Assembly (NCBI GenBank): GCA_046704385.1
Contig: JBJKSB010000039.1
Location: 1 to 59,834 of the forward strand
Length of the DNA: 59,834 nt
Source of the DNA: GH45 sp046704385
GTDB lineage: Bacteria; Bacteroidota; Bacteroidia; Bacteroidales; SZUA-534
Reading direction: 5' to 3'
Positions 10,018 to 18,992 of the stretch are shown piece after piece (position 1 is the first letter of the stretch; every line of letters starts with the position of its first letter). The position numbers and the translations under genes are program-made. The notes below the pieces were generated by a model, which was not told the origin of the DNA, did no database searches, and saw only the letters and a program-made list of their open reading frames with translations.

Positions 10018-10702
10018 GCGAGACACCTAATTCAAATGGAGTAATTTTTGGGCCTTTATTCTGCTCGACTAATTGCGAAAGTGAATAATACGAATGAAAA
10101 AGAAATTTTCCATAGCCAACCCGGAATGTAACTCCGTAATTGAATTTTGAAATATGTTCAATATCGAACCGTTTTTCTTTTATTTTTTCGCCGGTATCTA
10201 AATTTGTCCCAATATACTTTGTGTGTACATTTATTAACATTCCTACCCTAATTCCAGCATAAATTTTAAAACTTCGTCGGGTTTCTTTGCTGGGATTTGT
10301 CCTTATTCGTAATTCGAGAGGTACGGTGAGGTAATTTGTGTTAATCTTATATTTTGAATAATTAATGGTATCGGGTATCGGTAAAAACCATATGGAATCA
10401 CTATTGGTAAAAATGTATTCTTTTAAGAAATAGTTTTGACTTGCTAAACCAAATCCCATAGCCATGGCAACATTTGACTTCGTGCCAATTATTGGATACA
10501 TCATCTGAAAATTAACTCCACGGGATAAAAGAGTTGGTGAAGGAGCCTTTTTATCGGAAAGCCAGTGTGTTGAATTTAGTGAAAATGATAGTTGATCCTT
10601 AGAGAAATACTTATTGTATTTTTCCGGAACATACTGCGAAAAGCCATTCATTTTCGTTGTTACGATAATAAAAATCAGCCAGATGTAACTATATTTTCTC
10701 AC
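10004..10702 (-). CDS. Outer membrane beta-barrel protein (PorT-like), unknown function
   Basis: 232-residue exported protein with a signal peptide of about 22 residues ending GFSQ. Alternating polar/hydrophobic stretches such as YLTVPLELRIR and FKIYAGIRVGMLI, and a terminal Phe (ELGVSLILF), fit a small eight-strand outer-membrane barrel of the PorT/OmpW-like kind. No catalytic motif is visible. It is convergent with queG and lies downstream of a terminated T9SS cargo gene, so it is probably transcribed on its own. Confidence 0.75.
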   Translation of the reverse strand: MRKYSYIWLIFIIVTTKMNGFSQYVPEKYNKYFSKDQLSFSLNSTHWLSDKKAPSPTLLSRGVNFQMMYPIIGTKSNVAMAMGFGLASQNYFLKEYIFTNSDSIWFLPIPDTINYSKYKINTNYLTVPLELRIRTNPSKETRRSFKIYAGIRVGMLINVHTKYIGTNLDTGEKIKEKRFDIEHISKFNYGVTFRVGYGKFLFHSYYSLSQLVEQNKGPKITPFELGVSLILF

Positions 10703-10784
10703 AAAGTAAATTTAACATATTTGGTTAATAGCGAGCAAATTTTTCAACAGCGCAATTGAAACAAAAGAAGCATAAATTATTGAA

Positions 10785-10815
10785 ATAAAAAAAAAGCTGC
10801 CCTTTTGGGCAGCTT
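10785..10815 (-). terminator. Rho-independent terminator after the T9SS cargo gene
   Basis: On the minus strand AAGCTGCCC pairs perfectly with GGGCAGCTT around a four-base loop (10794-10802 with 10807-10815), followed by a run of about ten U. It lies just past the stop of the gene ending at 10838. Confidence 0.9.
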
Positions 10816-10837
10816 AATTATATCTTAAAAAGAACAA

Positions 10838-12433
10838 TTATTCTTTAATAAATCTTTCTGAGCGGCTTAAACCCGTTTCAGAAGTTAATGTGATAATGTA
10901 AATTCCTGATTTCATGCCAGAAGTACTAATGCTCATTTGAGTACTTGAAACTTCTTTAGTCATCATGGCTTGTCCTAAAATATTGCTGATAGTGATCTTA
11001 CTTATTCCATCAAGATTAGTTACATTAAGAACGTTGCTAACAGGATTTGGATAAATTGAAACTGCAGCTAACTGATCTTCAGATATACCTACTTTTACAA
11101 CAATATCATCAGCACTACGTGGATACAATTCAAACATTGTTTTATATTGTGCACTTATACCCATTAAACTTGTATAAACTTCACCCACAGTTGGAGTATA
11201 TGCATACATTTTGTTATAAACAACCAGTGTATCGGATGTGCTTGATGATTGTACAACTTTCCAGGTATTAGAACCGTCAAATGTTGCACACTCAACATCG
11301 GTTAATTTAACCAAAACGCTTTCGTATTGTTCTGTGTTGAAATCAGCAACTGATACTTCAGTTGGATCAGCCATGGTATTTCCGCTATTTAAGATAGTTA
11401 CGGTAGGTTTGCCACTAATTTCAGTCTCACCATTATATTCCTGAACCTGACCCATTACTGATACTGAATCACCTTCTACAGGATCGGTACTTCCGTAAAT
11501 ATAAATGCCATTCCAAGCACCGGCACCATCCTGAATGTATAAGCCACTTTTATCTTTTGCAACTACAACTCCAGTGGTAGATACTAATGAATCTTTAAGT
11601 GGGCTATCACCTGATGCATCTTTAGTGTACTGAATGTCATAAATAGATGCTTCAATTGGTTTTTGACCATTAATAACAGCTACACTCCATGCTTTTTTTG
11701 TACCGTCTTGAGCAGTAACAATGTATTTTACAGGAGCACTAAAGTCAAGAGTTGTTCCTGTTGTTGGAGAAACCTGAGCACCGGTTGAAACTGTGATTTC
11801 AGGAGTAAGAGCTGATAAATCAGTATCCCAAGCAACAGTTGAAGTAACCTGAGCAGATTCAGTATCAATCATTGCTGGTGAAATTTCTTCAGCCAATACA
11901 AAAGTCATGATATCAGCACCGTTTGCCAATTCAATGATTGAAACACTATCCAATAAAATTCCAACAGTGTCAGTACTTTGTACAGAAAAGATAAATTCTG
12001 CACCGGTCGTACTATTTGCAGCAGTAACATTTTGAGTGTAAACTGTCCATGCGGTATCTGCTTTAACATATGGGTTATAGGTACCATAACCACTTCCGGT
12101 TGATCTTTTATCGTAAATATTGGTTCTAATATTACCAACACCTTTTACGACAAACGAAATTTGGTAAGTAGTACCTGCTTTAACTTCAATAGAATCAGTG
12201 TTGAAGCGTTTGTGGCTGGTACTGTTGTTTACCAGTTTTACTGAAGCTGTACCTTCATAAGCATCAGTTGATTTTGAAACATTGGATGAATCAATGGTAG
12301 TTTTGACTCCCATCCAATTTTCAGGAGTTCCGTCTGCTTTCCAGCTTTCAAAACCGCCATTTTGCACAAGGTTTTGTGCGCTCAGGCCGATGAAAGCAAT
12401 TAAAGCAAAACTTAGCAAAGTAAATTTTCTCAT
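10838..12433 (-). CDS. Exported multidomain protein with T9SS type A sorting domain
   Basis: 531-residue secreted protein. A signal peptide ends near residue 19 (GLSAQ). Next comes a carbohydrate-binding-module-like jelly roll (about 20-165) opening NLVQNGGFESW. A short Ig-like module (about 170-255) has YIVTAQDGTKKAWSV, the pattern of DUF5018-like domains. An OB-fold-like domain (about 262-450) has LYIQDGAGAWNGIYIY and GDSVSVMGQVQEYNG, similar to domains beside extracellular nucleases. The C-terminal T9SS type A signal (about 455-531) has IYPNPVSNVLNV and MKSGIYIITL. No nuclease or other catalytic domain is present, so the role is probably binding or scaffolding. It is a single-gene unit with its own promoter and terminator. 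Confidence 0.87.
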   Translation of the reverse strand: MRKFTLLSFALIAFIGLSAQNLVQNGGFESWKADGTPENWMGVKTTIDSSNVSKSTDAYEGTASVKLVNNSTSHKRFNTDSIEVKAGTTYQISFVVKGVGNIRTNIYDKRSTGSGYGTYNPYVKADTAWTVYTQNVTAANSTTGAEFIFSVQSTDTVGILLDSVSIIELANGADIMTFVLAEEISPAMIDTESAQVTSTVAWDTDLSALTPEITVSTGAQVSPTTGTTLDFSAPVKYIVTAQDGTKKAWSVAVINGQKPIEASIYDIQYTKDASGDSPLKDSLVSTTGVVVAKDKSGLYIQDGAGAWNGIYIYGSTDPVEGDSVSVMGQVQEYNGETEISGKPTVTILNSGNTMADPTEVSVADFNTEQYESVLVKLTDVECATFDGSNTWKVVQSSSTSDTLVVYNKMYAYTPTVGEVYTSLMGISAQYKTMFELYPRSADDIVVKVGISEDQLAAVSIYPNPVSNVLNVTNLDGISKITISNILGQAMMTKEVSSTQMSISTSGMKSGIYIITLTSETGLSRSERFIKE

Positions 12434-12491
12434 AATAGTAGTATTTATTTGTTAGTAAAAAGTTACTTAAAATACGGGTTAAGCAACTGTG

Positions 12492-12499
12492 CAAAGATA
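12492..12499 (-). promoter_or_regulatory. Bacteroidetes-type -7 box upstream of the T9SS cargo gene
   Basis: On the minus strand TATCTTTG matches the TAnnTTTG consensus, about 58 bp before the ATG at 12433. I see no good -33 TTG at the usual distance, so the call rests on the -7 box alone. Confidence 0.45.
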
Positions 12500-12594
12500 T
12501 ATTATAAATAAGTAATTACCTAGATACAATAACCTTTAATAGATAAAAATAATATTTATTTTGGTATTATTAACAATAAATTTAAACTCTGTTT

Positions 12595-13644
12595 TTATAA
12601 AATTAACATAGCATCGCCGTAAGTCCCAAAACGATATTTTTCCTTAATGGCTTTGTGATAGGCATCAAATAGAAAATCGTAACCGGCAAAAGCCGAAACC
12701 ATCATTAACAGAGTACTCAAAGGAAGATGGAAGTTTGAAATCATACGTGTGGCTACACTAAAATCATAAGGAGGAAAAATGAATTTATTTGTCCACCCTT
12801 CATAAGGATTTAAGTATCCATTGGTTGAAACAGAGCTTTCGAGTGTGCGCATAACTGTAGTTCCTACAGCGCAAACATGTTTACGTTTATCTTTGGCAGC
12901 ATTTACAATTTTTATGGCTTCATCGGTAATTATAATCTGTTCTGAATCCATTTTGTGTTTTGTCAAATCTTCAACATCAACCGTACGGAAATTGCCCAAA
13001 CCAACGTGTAGCGTAACCTCAGCAAAATCTATCCCTTTTATTTCAAAACGTTTTAACAGCTCACGACTAAAATGTAATCCCGCTGTTGGGGCTGCCACAG
13101 CACCTTCATGTTTTGCAAAAATGGTTTGATACCGGTCTTTATCTTCCGGAATAACGTCTCTCTTTATAAATTTTGGAAGAGGAGTTTCACCTAAGCTGTA
13201 CAGATTTTTCTTAAACTCGTCATACGGGCCATCATATAAAAACCGAAGGGTACGTCCACGGCTCGTGGTATTGTCGATAACTTCAGCAACCATAAGGTCA
13301 TCATCACCAAAGTATAGTTTATTTCCAATTCTGATTTTTCTTGCCGGGTCAACCAAAACATCCCATAAGCGCTGTTCGCGGTTTAATTCGCGCAACAAAA
13401 ACACTTCAATTTTAGCCCCGGTTTTTTCTTTATTTCCATACAATCGTGCCGGAAACACTTTAGTATTATTAAAAACTAATACATCCTGATCGTCAAAATA
13501 ATCAATAATGTCTTTGAAAATTCTGTGCTCAATCTTACCGGTCGCCCTGTCTATCACCATTAAACGTGATTCATCTCTATTCTCTGCCGGATGTAATGCA
13601 ATTAATTCTTCGGGAAGCTTAAAACTAAACTGTGATAACTTCAT
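12595..13644 (-). CDS. queA: S-adenosylmethionine:tRNA ribosyltransferase-isomerase QueA
   Basis: Transfers and isomerises the ribosyl group of SAM onto 7-aminomethyl-7-deazaguanine in tRNA to give epoxyqueuosine. The 349-residue length is typical. Family motifs are seen at the N-terminus (FSFKLPEELIALHPAENR), in the middle (FAKHEGAVAAPTAGLHF), then LHVGLGNFRTV, and at the end YRFGTYGDAMLIL. It is the last gene of the ftsX-DUF3098-uppP-truB-queA run, 46 bp after truB. Confidence 0.97.
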   Translation of the reverse strand: MKLSQFSFKLPEELIALHPAENRDESRLMVIDRATGKIEHRIFKDIIDYFDDQDVLVFNNTKVFPARLYGNKEKTGAKIEVFLLRELNREQRLWDVLVDPARKIRIGNKLYFGDDDLMVAEVIDNTTSRGRTLRFLYDGPYDEFKKNLYSLGETPLPKFIKRDVIPEDKDRYQTIFAKHEGAVAAPTAGLHFSRELLKRFEIKGIDFAEVTLHVGLGNFRTVDVEDLTKHKMDSEQIIITDEAIKIVNAAKDKRKHVCAVGTTVMRTLESSVSTNGYLNPYEGWTNKFIFPPYDFSVATRMISNFHLPLSTLLMMVSAFAGYDFLFDAYHKAIKEKYRFGTYGDAMLIL

Positions 13645-13690
13645 TTTATATATATGTTAAATTTTCGAGGTGGTTTATACGAACTTAATT

Positions 13691-14383
13691 TTAAATTAGT
13701 TGCAAATTTTTCATAAATTTTTCGAATTCAAAAATTTCGTAAGCATTTTCTACATCAAAATCTCCGATTTTTGTTCTGCGCAATTGCGTTAAATATGCTC
13801 CGGAGTTTAAAGATTTTCCTATATCATTAGCCAACGACCGTATATATGTTCCTTTGCCGCAATTAATTTTAAGTTTAACGTAAGGCAAATTAAACTCTAT
13901 TATTTCTATTGAATGAATTACAATTCTATTAGGTTTTAGTTCAATTTCTTTTCCTTGTCGTGCGGCTATATAGGCTTTTTGTCCATCCACTTTTTTTGCC
14001 GAAAATACAGGTGGCACCTGTTCTATTTCACCAATAAAAGTACTCAAATTTTGGTTAAAAAGTTCTTGCGTAATATGTTCGTAATCAAATTTTTCCGATT
14101 CATCTGTCTCGCTGTCAAACGAAGGAGTAACCGCACCAAATTTCAATGTGGCAATATATTCCTTATGTTGTGCCTGAAACGTTTCAATTTTTTTAGTCAT
14201 TTTACCTGTACAAACCACCAATAGTCCTGTAGCAAGTGGATCAAGAGTACCTGCATGACCAACTTTAATTTTTTTTACTTTATAGGCTGAGCGTAACAGA
14301 TATCGGATTTTGTTAACAATATCAAATGATGTCCAGGTAAGTGGTTTATCTATTAAAATTACTTCGCCCTCAATAAAATTCAT
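13691..14383 (-). CDS. truB: tRNA pseudouridine(55) synthase TruB
   Basis: Makes pseudouridine 55 in the T-loop of tRNA. The 230-residue length fits the short form lacking the PUA extension. The catalytic Asp is in GHAGTLDPLATGLL (Asp near residue 48); the KIDKPLTWTS-like start and the CGKGTYIRSLANDIG motif are also present. Its ATG overlaps the TAA of uppP by one base (TAATG), so the two are translationally coupled. Confidence 0.97.
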   Translation of the reverse strand: MNFIEGEVILIDKPLTWTSFDIVNKIRYLLRSAYKVKKIKVGHAGTLDPLATGLLVVCTGKMTKKIETFQAQHKEYIATLKFGAVTPSFDSETDESEKFDYEHITQELFNQNLSTFIGEIEQVPPVFSAKKVDGQKAYIAARQGKEIELKPNRIVIHSIEIIEFNLPYVKLKINCGKGTYIRSLANDIGKSLNSGAYLTQLRRTKIGDFDVENAYEIFEFEKFMKNLQLI

Positions 14384-15165
14384 TAAAGCACATTAAGTTC
14401 AACACCAGTGGCAAGTAAAATAAGAATTATTGCTCCAACTATTATTCTGTAATAACCAAATACTTTGAAACCGTTTTTGGTTAAAAACGCTATAAATGAT
14501 TTAATAGCAATGAATGCTACTATAAAAGCGACTACATTTCCAAATATCAGCATACCGATATTATCGGTTGTGATGGATTTATAATTCTCAAGTAATTTAT
14601 AACCTGAGGCGGCTGCCATGGTTGGTACTGCTAAAAAAAATGAAAATTCAGCAGCGTTTTTCCGGTTAAGTTTTTGAGTCATACCTCCTATTATAGTTGC
14701 TGCCGAACGTGAAACACCCGGTATCATGGCAATTACCTGAAAAAGGCCAATAATAAAAGATTTTTTATAAGTAACTTCCTGTTGTTTTTCGTTTGGATTT
14801 TTAAACCAGTTATCGACAAAAACCAGGATAATTCCACCTAAAACCAACATTACTGCCACTACGGCTACATTTTCAAGCAAGGTGTCGATGAATTTACCAA
14901 ACAGCAATCCAAAAAAAGCTGCTGGTAAAAAAGCTATTAAAAGCTTGTAATAAAAATTCATACTCTGCATAAACTTTTGCCAATAAATAATAACCACCGA
15001 AAGGATGGCACCAAATTGAATGTTGACAATAAAAGCTTTGACAAATTCTGAATTTTCGACTCCTAATAATTTTTCAAAAATAATCATATGCCCGGTCGAA
15101 GAGATAGGCAAAAATTCTGTAATTCCTTCTACTATAGAAATAATTAACGCTTGTAACCAATTCAT
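14383..15165 (-). CDS. uppP: Undecaprenyl-diphosphate phosphatase UppP (BacA)
   Basis: Integral membrane phosphatase that recycles undecaprenyl pyrophosphate to the lipid carrier used for peptidoglycan and surface glycans. It has 260 residues and about seven or eight hydrophobic segments. The two BacA signatures are present: EGITEFLPISSTGHM near residues 13-27 and IPGVSRSAATIIGG in the middle. Overlaps truB by one base; 14 bp follow the DUF3098 gene. Confidence 0.97.
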   Translation of the reverse strand: MNWLQALIISIVEGITEFLPISSTGHMIIFEKLLGVENSEFVKAFIVNIQFGAILSVVIIYWQKFMQSMNFYYKLLIAFLPAAFFGLLFGKFIDTLLENVAVVAVMLVLGGIILVFVDNWFKNPNEKQQEVTYKKSFIIGLFQVIAMIPGVSRSAATIIGGMTQKLNRKNAAEFSFFLAVPTMAAASGYKLLENYKSITTDNIGMLIFGNVVAFIVAFIAIKSFIAFLTKNGFKVFGYYRIIVGAIILILLATGVELNVL

Positions 15166-15179
15166 TCAGATAATACGGA

Positions 15180-15425
15180 TTATTCTTTGGGTTTTTTCAT
15201 AATAGCATAAATCTCAAAGACAAAACCCGCAAAAGCAAGAAATGGGGCAAGCGTAATTCGGGTGAAACTAAACATAGAGGCATTAAACACGTTTGGGTCG
15301 GTCGATTTTCCTCCTGCCATCAGGATAAAACCCAAAATAATTACTGCCAGTCCAATGCCCATCAGTATAAAGTTGCTGCGTTCAAGAGCAAATTCAATTT
15401 TTTTATTTTCCTGAGTATTACTCAT
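15180..15425 (-). CDS. DUF3098 domain-containing membrane protein
   Basis: 81-residue protein with two predicted membrane helices (about residues 19-37 and 56-74), conserved in Bacteroidota between ftsX and uppP. The first helix is preceded by FALERSNFILMGIG and the loop has GGKSTDP and FNASMFSFTRIT, the family pattern. Function is not known; its constant place suggests a role with the FtsX complex or envelope growth. Confidence 0.9.
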   Translation of the reverse strand: MSNTQENKKIEFALERSNFILMGIGLAVIILGFILMAGGKSTDPNVFNASMFSFTRITLAPFLAFAGFVFEIYAIMKKPKE

Positions 15426-15436
15426 AATAATAATAT

Positions 15437-16315
15437 TTAATAATATAGATCGTCGGTGCGTAATTTCAAATATTTATTCACCGCAAACCAAGTTGATAAC
15501 CAAACAATTACAAAGCCTATCACCATTACTATTCCAAAAAGCACAGCGAGCGTATCAATATCGTTTAAAATTGATAATTCCGGTACTTGTGTGGCTATGG
15601 CGTAAACAATACCTCCCAAAAGTAAATAAGTAATAAAAATTGAATAAAATGCATGTGTCAGACTTTTGGTAATGAAAGGAGTACGGACAAATTTACGCGT
15701 CGCACCGACTAATTGCATAGTTTTAATTAAAAAGCGGCGTGAATAAACGGTCAACCGGATGGTATTATTTATTAATGATAATGAAATCATCAGTAACATG
15801 GCACTAAAGGCCAATAAAATGATACTGATTTTACGTATATTACGGTTCACAATTTCAATCAGCGATTTTTGATAAGCCACTTCCTTAACCTGAGGGTAAC
15901 TCATAATTTTATCTTCAATTTTTGATATACTGTCGGCATTGGCATATTCAGCAAACAACCTTACATCAATACTTGGTAATAGCGGATTATAACCAAGGAA
16001 TTCGATAAAGTCTTCACCCAATTCTTCCTGAAGTTCCTGGGCTGCTTTTTCTTTGGTAATATATTCTGTTGATTTTACAGCCCGTATTGCATCCAGATTT
16101 TTTTGAAGCCTAATCATTTCAACCTCACGAATATTGTCTTGAAGAATTACGGTAAAGCCAATATTTTCCTTAACATGACGCGAAAGTTTCCGGGCATTCA
16201 ATATAAGCAGACCAACAATGCCAATTAATAATAATACCAACGAAATACTGATAATTGAAGTCAGATAGGAACTTCTAAGTTTACGTTTTGATATTTTTTG
16301 TTCTCGCCCGCTCAT
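15437..16315 (-). CDS. ftsX: Cell division ABC transporter permease FtsX
   Basis: Permease half of the FtsEX complex, which transmits ATP hydrolysis to cell-wall hydrolases at the division site. It has 292 residues: cytoplasmic start SKRKLRSSYLTSIISISLVLLL (in pieces), helix 1 at about 20-43, a periplasmic domain at about 44-165 with FTVILQDNI and FLGYNPLLPSIDV, then three C-terminal helices with MQLVGATRKFVRTPF before the last pair. ftsE is not in the window. First gene of the ftsX-DUF3098-uppP-truB-queA run. Confidence 0.95.
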   Translation of the reverse strand: MSGREQKISKRKLRSSYLTSIISISLVLLLIGIVGLLILNARKLSRHVKENIGFTVILQDNIREVEMIRLQKNLDAIRAVKSTEYITKEKAAQELQEELGEDFIEFLGYNPLLPSIDVRLFAEYANADSISKIEDKIMSYPQVKEVAYQKSLIEIVNRNIRKISIILLAFSAMLLMISLSLINNTIRLTVYSRRFLIKTMQLVGATRKFVRTPFITKSLTHAFYSIFITYLLLGGIVYAIATQVPELSILNDIDTLAVLFGIVMVIGFVIVWLSTWFAVNKYLKLRTDDLYY

Positions 16316-16323
16316 AATCTAAA

Positions 16324-16373
16324 ATTGCTGCAAAGATATAAATAATTCTCATCAGAATATCTTTGACAGCAAT
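16324..16373. repeat. Long inverted repeat between the yfhO-like gene and ftsX, with a -7-like box in each arm
   Basis: ATTGCTGCAAAGATAT (16324-16339) and ATATCTTTGACAGCAAT (16357-16373) are reverse complements except for one extra base, with a 17-base spacer. Each arm holds TATCTTTG, a match to the Bacteroidetes -7 box, one on each strand. The minus-strand box could serve ftsX. No T-run follows, so it is not a standard terminator. Confidence 0.7.
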
Positions 16374-16395
16374 TTGCTATATTTTTTAAAGAGGC

Positions 16396-18858
16396 TTATT
16401 CTTTGTTTTTTAATAAAGGGTACAGCAGGTATCCTAAACATACTAACAATAATAAAATTGAACTAGCATACGATACTGCTACACTTAACGGAAATGCTGC
16501 CGGCTTAAACCGCCATTCAATCTTGTGTTCACCTTTAGGAATAATCATTGCCCGTAGAACATAATCGGCCCGGAAATATTTCGCAGGCTTACCATCTATA
16601 TAAGCCTTCCATCCTTTGGGATAATAAATTTCAGAGAAAACAGCTGCCTGATCGGTTGCCGAATTTGAGGTATATGACAGGTAATTGGGTTTATACTCAT
16701 TTAAAACAATTTTTGAGGTTGAATCGGCTGCGAAACTTGTTGTATTATATGTTTCAGCAAATTTCTTATCAGCAACTGCTGTTGTTTTTAAATTAACCTC
16801 TCCAATGGTTTTTATTTCACCATCAGCATTCGGAACTTCTTTAATCTGGTCAACAAACCAGGCATTTCCATAACACGCGGTATTTACTAATGGGAACGAT
16901 TTAGGATTAATTATAATATATTTTGTGTTAAGCATATTTAAAACAGGCTGTTGAGCTATTACTTCGTAAGGGTTGCTTTGGTTTTTGGCTTGAAATTTAC
17001 TGATAATTGTCTGGATTTCAGGGGCAATGTAGTAATCAATCAATTCCTGGTAACGACGCATCTTTGCTCCGTGATAACCACCGATCGATTTGTGATAATA
17101 GGATGTTGTAGCATCATTAAAGGTGCTTACGGTTAAATTCAACACTCTGAAATCAGGGTCGGTATCTTTCAACAGGTACTTGTCGGCTTGAGTTGGTTCA
17201 AACTCTTGTGTGGCCGCTTTTGCACTTTCAAAATTATCATTATTAAGATATCTTTTATTTACGGGCCACATATCGAGTAGCAAAAGAACAATCAGAGCGG
17301 GGTACAGGTATTTTTTATCTACTTTATTTTCGTAACCCAACCAAACTAAAATTGCTGCTAAAATTATGAAAAAGAACGAACGAAAAGCATCGCTACGCAA
17401 AAGTGATTGCCTGTCAGCTCTAAGCACATCTACTAATACTTGTTGCATTCCTGCATCGTTGGCACTACTGAACGAAAACATCCCTGAGAATACGCCAAAG
17501 AACAGACTAAATCCTGCTGTAAGGCCAAGAGACCAATACAGCGCTTTTTTGAATTCTTTAGCATTAATTTCGTCACTAAATATTTTCGATAAAGCAACGA
17601 TACCTAATAAAGGCATGGCAAATTCGGCAATAACCAGGGTCATGGAAACTGTCCGGAATTTGTTGTAGCCCGGAAAATAATCCATAAATAAGTCAGTTAA
17701 AGGCATAAAATTTTTACCCCATGCCAACAGGATGCTCAATAGAGTTGCAGCGGCAAGCCACCATTTAAGCGGACCTTTAACCAGGAAAAGGCCCATTACA
17801 AATAAGAAACAGATAATCGCTCCTATATATACAGGACCTGAAGTAACTGGTTGATCGCCCCAATACAAAGGCAACTGTTTTATCACTTTCTTAGCAGCTG
17901 TTCTTCCCTGTGCCTGAGCAAATAATTTATAGGTTGCCGATTTTTCACTTAAACTTCCTGCTGAAGCTCCTCCTTTAAAATCAGGTATTAGTAAAGTAAA
18001 GGTTTCACCTACACCGTAGCTCCATTGTGTGGCATAATCCTTATCAAGGCCCGATGTTTTAACATCCTGATTATTGGTAAGTTCGGAAGGACCGCGAATG
18101 GAGAATTTTCCGTACTGGTTTGTAAAGTAAAGACTCGTGGCATTAACTCCAATAGCTAACAAAATCCCTGCAACATTATAAATAATAGGTTTAACAAGAG
18201 TAGTATACGATTTTTCTTTAATGGTTTTAACAAGCCAGACAATTGCAAAAATAAATAAAATGATTAGCGTATAATACGTTATTTGATAATGGTTTGCCCT
18301 AATCTGAAGCGTAAGGAAAAAGGCCGCTAAAAGGGCTCCTCCCAACGGTTTTTTGCTAAAGGAAATATAAATTCCGGCTATAATCGGGGCCATGTATCCA
18401 ATAGCGAAAGCCTTTGTGGCATGACCGGCTCCAATAATTATGAAAAAGTACGACGAAAAGGCAAAAGCTACAGCTCCGGCCACAGCCAGTATAGGTCGAA
18501 TGTTAAACGCCAACAAGGCAATGTAAAAACCAATCAGGTATAAAAACACGATCGACATTTGTTCATTGTGCCACACTTTTAATACACGGTTAACTACACT
18601 AAATACTTTATCGCGATTAGGTGAAATAAGATAAGTTGGCATACCACCAAACATACTATTGGTCCACAGAGTGGTTTCGCCGGTTTTGTTTTTAAAATTT
18701 CGTATTTCCTGCGACATGCCTTTATAGGTAGAATAGTCGTGCCTTTTTAGCACTTTCCCTTGCATAACAGGTGTAAAATATGCCACACTTATTCCCAGGA
18801 AGAATATTATGGCAGCCAAATGGGGAAGTAATTTTTTATAGTCTAACATTTTAATCAT
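16396..18858 (-). CDS. YfhO family multi-pass membrane protein
   Basis: Large membrane protein of about 820 residues. The upstream TTG at 18876 would add six residues; the ATG at 18858 is the better start. About twelve hydrophobic segments cover residues 10-530, with a periplasmic-type C-terminal domain (about 540-790) and a final helix. Family features seen: the first loop with KRHDYSTYKGMSQEI and TNSMFGGMPTYLI, and YPKGWKAYIDGKPA near the end. YfhO proteins resemble GT-C glycosyltransferases and act in decoration of cell-surface glycans in the few cases studied. Divergent from the glycan operon that starts 134 bp away, which fits a related role. Confidence 0.9.
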   Translation of the reverse strand: MIKMLDYKKLLPHLAAIIFFLGISVAYFTPVMQGKVLKRHDYSTYKGMSQEIRNFKNKTGETTLWTNSMFGGMPTYLISPNRDKVFSVVNRVLKVWHNEQMSIVFLYLIGFYIALLAFNIRPILAVAGAVAFAFSSYFFIIIGAGHATKAFAIGYMAPIIAGIYISFSKKPLGGALLAAFFLTLQIRANHYQITYYTLIILFIFAIVWLVKTIKEKSYTTLVKPIIYNVAGILLAIGVNATSLYFTNQYGKFSIRGPSELTNNQDVKTSGLDKDYATQWSYGVGETFTLLIPDFKGGASAGSLSEKSATYKLFAQAQGRTAAKKVIKQLPLYWGDQPVTSGPVYIGAIICFLFVMGLFLVKGPLKWWLAAATLLSILLAWGKNFMPLTDLFMDYFPGYNKFRTVSMTLVIAEFAMPLLGIVALSKIFSDEINAKEFKKALYWSLGLTAGFSLFFGVFSGMFSFSSANDAGMQQVLVDVLRADRQSLLRSDAFRSFFFIILAAILVWLGYENKVDKKYLYPALIVLLLLDMWPVNKRYLNNDNFESAKAATQEFEPTQADKYLLKDTDPDFRVLNLTVSTFNDATTSYYHKSIGGYHGAKMRRYQELIDYYIAPEIQTIISKFQAKNQSNPYEVIAQQPVLNMLNTKYIIINPKSFPLVNTACYGNAWFVDQIKEVPNADGEIKTIGEVNLKTTAVADKKFAETYNTTSFAADSTSKIVLNEYKPNYLSYTSNSATDQAAVFSEIYYPKGWKAYIDGKPAKYFRADYVLRAMIIPKGEHKIEWRFKPAAFPLSVAVSYASSILLLLVCLGYLLYPLLKNKE

Positions 18859-18992
18859 AGTTGTTATTTTTAGCAAAGTACAAACCTACATATTTTTTCT
18901 TATAGAATCAGCTACAATAATAAACAGATTAGTAATACCGTAAATTATTCAGAGTTATAATTATTTTATACTTTTAACGCCTCATTTTACTG

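Noticed and set aside
18877..18992. Divergent promoter between the YfhO-like gene and the glycan operon
   Set aside because: One must exist, but I see no clear TAnnTTTG plus TTG pair on either strand (the yfhO side has only TACTTTG, one base short), so I give no coordinates.
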